DNA from: Desulfobacteraceae bacterium
Lineage (GTDB): Bacteria; Desulfobacterota; Desulfobacteria; Desulfobacterales; Desulfobacteraceae
DNA length: 8,967 nt
Direction of reading: 5' to 3'
NCBI GenBank assembly: GCA_011390435.1
Contig: JAABSK010000100.1
Location: 1-8,967, forward strand
Below the pieces are notes generated by a model, which had not been told where the DNA came from, ran no database searches, and saw only the letters and a list, made by a program, of their open reading frames with translations. Of this stretch, positions 1-6,073 are shown one piece after another; position 1 is the stretch's first letter, and every line of letters starts with the position of its first letter. Position numbers and translations under genes: made by a program.

Positions 1-54
1 AACCAGCTCAGATGTAGGATTTAATCCAAAGATTTTAAAGAAGTTTGCATTCAT
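1..54 (-). CDS. Start of an unidentified minus-strand gene, cut by the left edge
   Basis: An ATG at 54-52 on the minus strand opens a frame with no stop through the window edge. The visible 18 residues read MNANFFKIFGLNPTSELV. A GGAGAG ribosome site at 58-63 sits 4 bases upstream of the ATG, and a promoter-like pair lies further upstream, which together make this more convincing than the antisense plus-strand frame (2-67, stop TAA). I do not recognise the family; the visible part is too short for any domain call and shows no signal peptide. It points the same way as the hydrolase gene at 381-935 but is separated from it by a strong terminator, so it is probably its own transcription unit. Confidence 0.5.
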   Translation of the reverse strand, partial: MNANFFKIFGLNPTSELV

Positions 55-94
55 GATCTCTCCATAAATAATCGGTGGGCGAATGGGTGTTGGT

Positions 95-123
95 ATTTTA
101 GATTTGCAAATAGTCTGCCAGAA
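95..123 (-). promoter_or_regulatory. Possible promoter for the minus-strand gene at the left edge
   Basis: On the minus strand, TTCTGG (118-123) and TAAAAT (95-100) are 17 bases apart. The -10 matches the sigma-70 consensus at 5 of 6 positions; the -35 is poor. Transcription would begin near base 88, leaving a leader of about 34 bases before the ATG at 54. A perfect 10-bp palindrome, ATTTGCAAAT (102-111), lies in the spacer and could be an operator. This rests on pattern matching only. Confidence 0.3.
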
Positions 124-147
124 ATTGCATCTGCGATTTTGCTATCC

Positions 148-169
148 CGGCATTTTTCTTGAAATGCCG
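148..169 (+). terminator. Short hairpin with a weak T-run on the plus strand
   Basis: A perfect 8-bp stem CGGCATTT / AAATGCCG (148-155 with 162-169) has a 6-base loop and is followed on the plus strand by CTTTTG. It could be a weak intrinsic terminator for plus-strand transcription, or just a structured element. It has no T-run in the minus direction. No plus-strand gene upstream explains it, and it lies in the otherwise empty stretch 68-380. Confidence 0.35.
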
Positions 170-249
170 CTTTTGAGAAATCAATCAAACGATTCATCAG
201 GACATGGATTCATCGAATTTTCATTATCAAACTGCCGAAAGCAAAAGGT

Positions 250-291
250 AAAAAGGCCATATATGATCTAATGATCGCATATGACCTTTTT
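250..291 (-). terminator. Bidirectional intrinsic terminator after the hydrolase gene
   Basis: Bases 250-268 pair with 273-291 around the 4-base loop TAAT: 16 Watson-Crick pairs plus one G-T wobble out of 19, with two mismatches. The outer stem is A-rich on the left and T-rich on the right, so both strands give hairpin plus T-run. On the minus strand the run is TTTTTACCTTTT. It lies about 90 bases past the hydrolase stop codon and before the left-edge gene, so it probably ends hydrolase transcription. The rest of 68-380 shows no convincing gene. Confidence 0.65.
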
Positions 292-380
292 CGCAAGAAA
301 AACAATCAGGGTCAGAGGCACTCTTTAAATGCCGCACTCATTTTCCTTTCCGCGGATAACGAACCCGGAAAACTTCACAC

Positions 381-935
381 TCACAAAGACGGCCGGTTTT
401 CAACCATTTTTAATATCCGGGTGTTCAATTCCTGTATGATCCTGCTTTCAAACGGCAGTTTTGAATAGAAACCATGTGTTCCATCGATCAGGTCTGCACG
501 GGCATGGTGTTTTTTTGCGATTTTATCCATCAATTCATGCACGTTGAAACTGCTTTCTTCAACGAACAGCAGCTCGGTTTGAACAACTGGCTCAACGTCA
601 AGATAATGCCGGATTCGTGATCCGTATATGCCGATGATTTTATGGATTGCCGGGTTTTCTGACAGTGTCCATGCGATTGTTGCTCCGACACTGAATCCGA
701 CGACAGTGATGGTTTGATTCTGATTTTCTTCAATGATGGTCTGAATTGTTTTTGTTGCGGCATCAAAACCAATTTCATTGAAAAATCTGGTGTATGATTC
801 CTGTTCCGATGCTCCCACATAGCCATCCGGATACAATGACGGGCATGCAACCGTAAACCCGTTGCTCTCCAGAAAAGCTTTCAATAACAGCAGATTCTTT
901 GTGACACCGTATACTTCATGAATCAGGAGGATCAT
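381..935 (-). CDS. Dienelactone hydrolase family protein (alpha/beta hydrolase)
   Basis: A 184-residue alpha/beta hydrolase of the dienelactone hydrolase family, expected to be a soluble cytoplasmic esterase or carboxylester hydrolase; the substrate cannot be told. The protein opens with the first strand and oxyanion region MILLIHEVYG. The nucleophile elbow is GFSVGA with Ser82, where classical dienelactone hydrolases have Cys. The catalytic His is His154 in DGTHGF. A family-like GIYGSRIRHY stretch lies at 102-111. The usual acid position reads VEESSF, so Glu126 or Glu127 may replace Asp. I chose the ATG at 935 because the family begins right at this strand. A TTG at 992 would add 19 hydrophobic residues, and neither start has a ribosome site. 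The last 13 codons (169-181) form one arm of a perfect inverted repeat. The gene appears more AT-rich than the operon to its right, which may mean transfer. It is divergent from that operon. Confidence 0.82.
   Translation of the reverse strand: MILLIHEVYGVTKNLLLLKAFLESNGFTVACPSLYPDGYVGASEQESYTRFFNEIGFDAATKTIQTIIEENQNQTITVVGFSVGATIAWTLSENPAIHKIIGIYGSRIRHYLDVEPVVQTELLFVEESSFNVHELMDKIAKKHHARADLIDGTHGFYSKLPFESRIIQELNTRILKMVENRPSL
393..432 (-). repeat. Left arm of a perfect 40-bp inverted repeat
   Basis: Read on the minus strand, these 40 bases match 1015-1054 on the plus strand at every position. Identity ends sharply: the first base outside each outer end differs and only chance matches follow, and the inner flanks also diverge at once. 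This arm is coding sequence, covering the last base of hydrolase codon 168 and all of codons 169-181 (ELNTRILKMVENR). The hydrolase then finishes with PSL and TGA. Confidence 0.93.
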
Positions 936-942
936 TTTTGCA

Positions 943-971
943 AAAATAGTGAAGGTCAAAACGGATATCAA
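943..971 (-). promoter_or_regulatory. Putative hydrolase promoter giving a near-leaderless transcript
   Basis: On the minus strand, TTGATA (966-971, 5/6 to the -35 consensus) and TATTTT (943-948, 4/6 to the -10) are exactly 17 bases apart. Transcription would start at about base 936, essentially at the ATG at 935, which has no ribosome site. The fit between a leaderless start and the missing ribosome site is suggestive but unproven. The promoter lies inside the segment bounded by the 40-bp inverted repeat, so it would travel with the gene on inversion. Confidence 0.35.
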
Positions 972-1014
972 GCAAATTCTTAAGTTGAGCAAAAAAATTT
1001 AAGCGGCAAAAACC

Positions 1015-1054
1015 GGAATTGAACACCCGGATATTAAAAATGGTTGAAAACCGG
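1015..1054 (+). repeat. Right arm of the 40-bp inverted repeat; orphan hydrolase tail
   Basis: An exact inverted copy of 393-432, placed 582 bases away. Read on the plus strand it encodes the hydrolase tail ELNTRILKMVENR, then SS and TAA at 1061-1063, but there is no hydrolase body in front of it: the frame is closed by TGA at 986-988. It lies 73 bases upstream of the FrhB-family gene, in the region where the promoter of that operon should be. Confidence 0.93.
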
Positions 1055-1084
1055 TCAAGTTAAGCGTATGCCAATGATATCAAT

Positions 1085-1105
1085 AAAAAAGTCCGCATAA
1101 GCGGA
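1085..1105 (-). terminator. Small hairpin with T-run on the minus strand
   Basis: TCCGC (1092-1096) pairs with GCGGA (1101-1105) around ATAA. On the minus strand the hairpin is followed by C and six T, the form of a short intrinsic terminator. It could stop antisense transcription coming out of the FrhB-family gene before the hydrolase. On the plus strand it is just a small hairpin in the leader, ending 10 bases before the GGAGG ribosome site. The stem is only 5 bp, so the call is weak. Confidence 0.3.
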
Positions 1106-1126
1106 AAGCCATAAAGGAGGCGATGG

Positions 1127-2227
1127 ATGCAGATATCAGGTTCACACCAATTGGTTGAACAGATTCAAAAAAGGGATCTGTGTGTCAGATGCGGTGCCTG
1201 CGTAGGACTTTGCCCATATTTTAAAACGCACAAGGGCATGGTGGTCATGACCTTTTCCTGCGACCGGGAACAGGGCAGATGCCATGCCTATTGCCCAAGA
1301 ACACCAGTGGATTATGAGCAGCTGTCACTGCAGCGCTTTGGCACGCCGTACGAAGAGACCCCTCTGGGCACTTATCGAAAAATAACCGCATCAAAAGCTG
1401 GACCAGCCTTTGACAGTCAGCCATCTCAAAACGGCGGAACCGTCTCTGCCCTTCTGGCCTTTGCAATGGAAAAAGGACTGATTGATGGTGCGGTTGTCAC
1501 AGAACAGGAACAGTTAATCCCAAAACCTGAAATCAAAGCGGATGTGGCAGGAATCAAGGCAGCCGCCACTACTAAATACATGGCCTCACCCACTGTGGCC
1601 AAAGTGAATGACGCGGTTACCCAAGGTTTTCAAAAACTCGGCGTGGTGGGCACTCCCTGCCAGATGACCGCCATTGCCAAAATGAGAACCAATCCCCTGG
1701 GCCGGAAAGATTTCAAAGACCCGACAGCGCTTCTGATCGGTTTGTTCTGCACCTGGGCGGTGGACACCCGGCAGTTGATATCACTGGCTGCGGAAAAGAC
1801 CGATATTGCTACGATTATTGGAATGGACATTCCCCCGCCGCCGGCTGAAATTTTTATATTAAAGACCACCACAGGAGAGATCCGGATCCCCCTTGATGAG
1901 ATCCGCAGCATCATTCCAAAAGGGTGCCGTCTGTGCCCGGACATGACCTGCGAGTGGGCAGATGTCTCTGTGGGAGCGTTTGAGGGCAGATCTGGATGGA
2001 ATACCCTTATCATCCGTACGCAAAAAGGAGAAGACCTTGTAAATGGCGCTGTGGCCGCAGGATATCTGGTTCTGGACACCCTGCCTGAAATGAGCATTTC
2101 CCATTTGTCTGCCGGTGCAAGGAACAAAAAACAAAAAGGGCTTGCCAATCAGAAAAAAGAAGATGCATTCCAGGCACAGAACCGGAACACAAAAGCCCCA
2201 GCCGCTGTCATGGTCGGATTCAGATAA
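1127..2227 (+). CDS. FrhB-family (coenzyme F420 hydrogenase/dehydrogenase beta subunit-like) iron-sulfur flavoprotein
   Basis: A 366-residue protein of the FrhB/FdhB family, which couples iron-sulfur clusters to a flavin to pass electrons to or from F420, ferredoxin or partner enzymes. The N-terminus has a ferredoxin-type motif CVRCGACVGLCP (Cys19, 22, 25, 29), then Cys45, Cys52 and Cys56 in a second cysteine group. The FrhB N-terminal signature NGGTVSALLAFA begins at 102, VGTPCQ has Cys178, and the C-terminal family motif CRLCPDMTC spans 267-275 and is followed by ADVSVGAFEG. The tail after about residue 330 is lysine-rich and looks disordered. The start is set by GGAGG at 1116-1120, 6 bases before the ATG; an out-of-frame ATG at 1123 gives only a short frame. 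It is the first gene of an operon with iorA, 9 bases downstream, so it is likely a cytoplasmic redox partner of IorAB. True F420 use cannot be judged from sequence. Confidence 0.88.
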   Translation: MQISGSHQLVEQIQKRDLCVRCGACVGLCPYFKTHKGMVVMTFSCDREQGRCHAYCPRTPVDYEQLSLQRFGTPYEETPLGTYRKITASKAGPAFDSQPSQNGGTVSALLAFAMEKGLIDGAVVTEQEQLIPKPEIKADVAGIKAAATTKYMASPTVAKVNDAVTQGFQKLGVVGTPCQMTAIAKMRTNPLGRKDFKDPTALLIGLFCTWAVDTRQLISLAAEKTDIATIIGMDIPPPPAEIFILKTTTGEIRIPLDEIRSIIPKGCRLCPDMTCEWADVSVGAFEGRSGWNTLIIRTQKGEDLVNGAVAAGYLVLDTLPEMSISHLSAGARNKKQKGLANQKKEDAFQAQNRNTKAPAAVMVGFR

Positions 2228-2236
2228 GGAGGAATC

Positions 2237-4177
2237 ATGTCAATCTTAACAGAAGAAATGAGTGGAACCCGGCACCTTTTAATGGGGAACGAAGCCATTG
2301 CCCGGGGCGCGATAGAAGCTGGAATCAATGTGGCAGCAGGCTATCCTGGAACGCCCTCTTCAGAAATCATCGAAACGCTGGCACAGGCTGCTGACGCAAA
2401 AAACCTGTATGTGGAATGGGCGGTCAATGAAAAAGTGGCCCTGGAAGTGGCTGCAGCAGGTTCTTTTTCAGGACTGCGATCCCTTGCGGTGATGAAGCAG
2501 CCCGGGCTCAATGTGGCCGCAGATTTTCTGCTGCACCTGTCAGCATCCGGAACACGGGGCGGCATGGTCCTGATCGGTGCGGATGACCCAGGGGCTCTGT
2601 CCAGCGTCAATGAAGGAGAAACCCGTTTTTATGCCCGCCTGATGGAGATTCCACTGCTCGAGCCGGGAAACTTCCAGGAAGCAAAAGAGATGACCCGGTG
2701 GGCATTTGAACTGTCAGAGGAACTGAAAAATGTGGTGCTGGTCAGAACGGTGACACGATTGTCCCATGCCAGTGGCAGTGTCACACTGGGAAAAATGAGA
2801 GAGCAGGTGAACGCAGCATTTTTTACGCACGACGGATTTGTTCTCGATCCCCGGGAAGGGGCTGTGGTCAGTGCGCCAGTAGTTTTGAAACACCAGGCCC
2901 AGCATGACAAGCTTGAAACAGCCAGACAGCTGTTTGAGACCTCCCCCTTTAACACTTTTGCCGGCCCCCAACACCCGGAACTGCTGATCATCACCAGTTC
3001 CATCTGCAGTCTTTATGCCAGAGAAGCGGTAAATCTGCTCGGACTGGACAGCCGGGTGGCCATTTTAAAACTGGGAACCACATGGCCGCTGCCGCCCAAA
3101 CTGCTGGAAACACATTTGAGCCGGTGCAGCCGGATTTTGTTTGTTGAAGAGGTCCTGCCGTTTCTTGAAGAAAATGTCAAAGTTCTTGCAGCGGAACTCG
3201 GACCGGTCATCGGCACCAAAACCTTTTATGGTAAACACAGCGGCAACATCCCCATGGTAAACGAGCTGAATCCAGACATTGTTGTGGATGCGCTGGCCAA
3301 AATTTTTGAGATGGATTACCAGCCCACAGATGACACCTATCAGAAACGAGCGGCACAGATCGCTGTTCCGGGAGCACCGCCGCGGCAGACCACTTTCTGC
3401 CCGGGCTGCCCCCACCGGGCCTCATTTTTTTCAATCAATAAAGTCCTTGCCATGGACAATCGAAAAGGCTTTACCTGCGGTGATATCGGCTGCTATTCCA
3501 TGGGCCTGCTTTCCGGCGGATTCTTTACCCTGAAAACCCTGCATGCAATGGGTTCGGGTACCGGCCTTGCCAGTGGCTTTGGAAAAATGGCCAGATTCGG
3601 CATGACCCAGCCGGTCATTTCCGTGTGCGGAGACAGCACCTTTTTTCACGCTGCCATGCCGCCCCTGGTCAATGCCATCCACAACCAGTCCAATATCATC
3701 ATGGTGATCCTGGACAACTCAGGAACAGCCATGACAGGATTTCAGCCCCATCCGGGCCTCGGAATCGATGCCACAGGCACCCCTGCGCCAAAAATTGACA
3801 TCCCGGCAGTTGCCCGGGCCATGGGTGCCAGGGTTGAGGTGTGCGATCCCTTTGACCTGGAGGCCACTCAGAATACCCTGTTTGACCTGCTTGAAGACAC
3901 TGACGGCGCCAAAGTCCTGGTACTCAGACAGATCTGCGCTTTGAGCCCGGAAAAGAAAAATACCAGGATGTATACCATGACTGTCAACCCTGAACAATGC
4001 ATGGGTGAGGACTGCGGTTGTAACAAGCTGTGCACAAGGGTTTTCAGTTGCCCCGGCCTGATCTGGGACCGTCAGTCAGGGCGATCCGTCATCAATTCCG
4101 TCATCTGTACCGGGTGTGGTGTCTGCGCAAGCATCTGCCCTTCCGGTGCAATCAAAAAAGAGGAGGCACACGCATGA
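2237..4177 (+). CDS. iorA: Indolepyruvate ferredoxin oxidoreductase, alpha subunit
   Basis: The large catalytic subunit (646 residues) of the oxidoreductase that decarboxylates aryl pyruvates, attaches CoA and reduces ferredoxin; cytoplasmic and oxygen-sensitive. Domains in order: the pyruvate-oxidoreductase N-terminal domain starting at GNEAIARGAIEAG and GYPGTPSSEI (about 17-44), a central domain, then the thiamine diphosphate domain with FCPGCPHR (387-394), GDIGCYSMG (415-423) and the cofactor/Mg site CGDS (464-467) to LDNSGTAMTG (from 492). At the C-terminus lie two cluster motifs: Cys588, 593, 595, 599, 605, then the classic CTGCGVCASICP (Cys624, 627, 630, 634). The length is normal for IorA. 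The ribosome site AAGGAGG (2226-2232) overlaps the stop codon of the upstream gene, and the gene's own stop overlaps the iorB start (ATGA), so the three are translated together. Substrate choice (indole-, phenyl- or hydroxyphenylpyruvate) cannot be told. Confidence 0.96.
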   Translation: MSILTEEMSGTRHLLMGNEAIARGAIEAGINVAAGYPGTPSSEIIETLAQAADAKNLYVEWAVNEKVALEVAAAGSFSGLRSLAVMKQPGLNVAADFLLHLSASGTRGGMVLIGADDPGALSSVNEGETRFYARLMEIPLLEPGNFQEAKEMTRWAFELSEELKNVVLVRTVTRLSHASGSVTLGKMREQVNAAFFTHDGFVLDPREGAVVSAPVVLKHQAQHDKLETARQLFETSPFNTFAGPQHPELLIITSSICSLYAREAVNLLGLDSRVAILKLGTTWPLPPKLLETHLSRCSRILFVEEVLPFLEENVKVLAAELGPVIGTKTFYGKHSGNIPMVNELNPDIVVDALAKIFEMDYQPTDDTYQKRAAQIAVPGAPPRQTTFCPGCPHRASFFSINKVLAMDNRKGFTCGDIGCYSMGLLSGGFFTLKTLHAMGSGTGLASGFGKMARFGMTQPVISVCGDSTFFHAAMPPLVNAIHNQSNIIMVILDNSGTAMTGFQPHPGLGIDATGTPAPKIDIPAVARAMGARVEVCDPFDLEATQNTLFDLLEDTDGAKVLVLRQICALSPEKKNTRMYTMTVNPEQCMGEDCGCNKLCTRVFSCPGLIWDRQSGRSVINSVICTGCGVCASICPSGAIKKEEAHA

Positions 4178-4794
4178 AGGATTCAACTCTGAAAAACGAC
4201 GTGTTCAACCTGATCATCACCGGTGTCGGCGGACAGGGAAATGTCATGTCTTCCCGGATCATCGGCAATATGATGGCGCAAAAAGGATTTTTTGTCACCA
4301 TTGGTGAAACCTTTGGTGCGTCCCAGCGGGGCGGATCTGTCATGAGCCATGTCAGGATATCTTCTTCTGCCACCGTATCGCCCCAGATCCCAAAAGGCAG
4401 GGCCCATATGATCGTCTCCCTGGAGCCGTCGGAAACCATCCGCGTCCTCATGGACTATGGAAATCCTGAAGTGGCGGTGATCACCAATACCCGGCCCACT
4501 CATCCGGTCGGTGTTATCTCCGGGATGATGGCCTACCCGGAACCGGAAGAGATCCGTACCTGGATCCAGGAGCTCTCTGACCAGTCCTGGTTTTTTGATG
4601 CCACCCAGATGGCCGTGGAGATCGGACACCCCATTTTTTCAAACATCATCATGACCGGGGCACTCGCCGGAACCGGGGTGCTTCCCCTTGACCGGTCCGT
4701 TTTCCAGCGCATCATGCAGACCAGATTTCCGGAATCCAAGGTCAAATCCAACCTGGCAGCTTATGACCAGGGTGTTAAAATGACGGCGGTATAA
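4174..4794 (+). CDS. iorB: Indolepyruvate oxidoreductase, beta (gamma-domain) subunit
   Basis: A 206-residue small subunit of the indolepyruvate:ferredoxin oxidoreductase, belonging to the pyruvate/ketoisovalerate oxidoreductase catalytic (gamma) domain family. The family signatures are visible: ITGVGGQGN near the N-terminus (about 15-23) and ETFGASQRGGSVMSHVR (about 45-61), both typical of IorB. No cysteine cluster is present, as expected, since the clusters sit in IorA. The start is the ATG at 4174, within an ATGA overlap with the iorA stop, with GAGGAGG at 4160-4166 spaced 7 bases away. The frame stays open upstream to 4030, but that part overlaps iorA's C-terminus and matches nothing in IorB. 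It is probably the last gene of the operon; a terminator-like hairpin follows. Confidence 0.95.
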   Translation: MKDSTLKNDVFNLIITGVGGQGNVMSSRIIGNMMAQKGFFVTIGETFGASQRGGSVMSHVRISSSATVSPQIPKGRAHMIVSLEPSETIRVLMDYGNPEVAVITNTRPTHPVGVISGMMAYPEPEEIRTWIQELSDQSWFFDATQMAVEIGHPIFSNIIMTGALAGTGVLPLDRSVFQRIMQTRFPESKVKSNLAAYDQGVKMTAV

Positions 4795-4814
4795 GGCAGA
4801 TGCCCCCTGAAAAT

Positions 4815-4859
4815 GGCTTGGGTTTATAACTTGCCAAATCCAGCCTGTTTGTGTTAATT
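4815..4859 (+). terminator. Likely terminator of the frhB-iorA-iorB operon
   Basis: GGCT plus GGGTTT (4815-4825, one T bulged) pairs with AAATCC plus AGCC (4836-4845), one pair being G-T, around a 10-base loop, followed by the T-rich run TGTTTGTGTTAATT. It begins 20 bases after the iorB stop. Its right arm shares two bases (4844-4845) with the next hairpin, so the two compete. Judged by eye, no folding energy calculated. Confidence 0.5.
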
Positions 4860-4930
4860 AAACAGGTTCAACTGGCAACAGCAAATGAACCGATGAATAT
4901 TAATATGTTTGGTAAACAGGTAAACAATTT
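4844..4930 (+). promoter_or_regulatory. Structured leader of carA with competing repeats
   Basis: CCTGTTT (4844-4850) forms a perfect 7-bp inverted repeat with AAACAGG (4860-4866). A second AAACAGG (4914-4920), extending to the shared 8-mer AAACAGGT, includes the only ribosome-site-like bases (AGG, 10 bases before the carA ATG), so CCTGTTT could pair with either copy. A weak promoter-like pair, TTGCCA (4831-4836) and TTAATT (4854-4859), is 17 bases apart and would be overlapped by the first repeat. These are direct sequence observations; a role in controlling carAB is inferred. Confidence 0.4.

Positions 4931-4934
<4 letters not shown>
4893..4934 (+). other. 13-codon mini-ORF overlapping the carA start (possible leader peptide)
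   Basis: ATG at 4893 opens a 13-codon frame, MNINMFGKQVNNL, whose TGA (4932-4934) overlaps the carA ATG as ATGA. There is no clear ribosome site before it. It contains the weak carA ribosome site within its codons, so ribosomes translating it would pass over that site and could restart on carA. The frame has no run of arginine codons, so it is not a classical attenuator peptide. It may be chance. Confidence 0.25.

Positions 4935-6059
<1,125 letters not shown>

Positions 6060-6073
<14 letters not shown>

Noticed and set aside
347..371. TTTCCG / CGGAAA pairing downstream of the hydrolase stop
   Set aside because: Only 6 bp with a 13-base loop and no T-run; the hairpin at 250-291 is far better as terminator.
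83..468. Two small plus-strand frames (83-271 and 271-468)
   Set aside because: Neither has a ribosome site or recognisable motif; both run through the bidirectional terminator hairpin at 250-291, and the second enters the hydrolase gene on the opposite strand.
936..992. TTG start at 992 adding 19 hydrophobic residues to the hydrolase, which would look like a signal peptide
   Set aside because: No ribosome site precedes the TTG, family members start at the strand corresponding to MILLIHEVYG, and a promoter-like pair lies inside the extension.
1019..1083. Promoter for the frhB-iorAB operon (TTGAAA 1044-1049 with TATGCC 1067-1072, or TATCAA at 1078-1083)
   Set aside because: The -10 matches are poor and no -35 stands out; a promoter must exist here but I cannot place it.
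1630..2148. Long antisense frame inside the FrhB-family gene
   Set aside because: It is a shadow of a clear conserved protein on the other strand; the residues resemble nothing and there is no ribosome site.
4030..4173. Upstream extension of iorB to 4030
   Set aside because: It overlaps the cysteine motifs of iorA in another frame, and the ATG at 4174 has an excellent GAGGAGG site and the correct IorB N-terminus.
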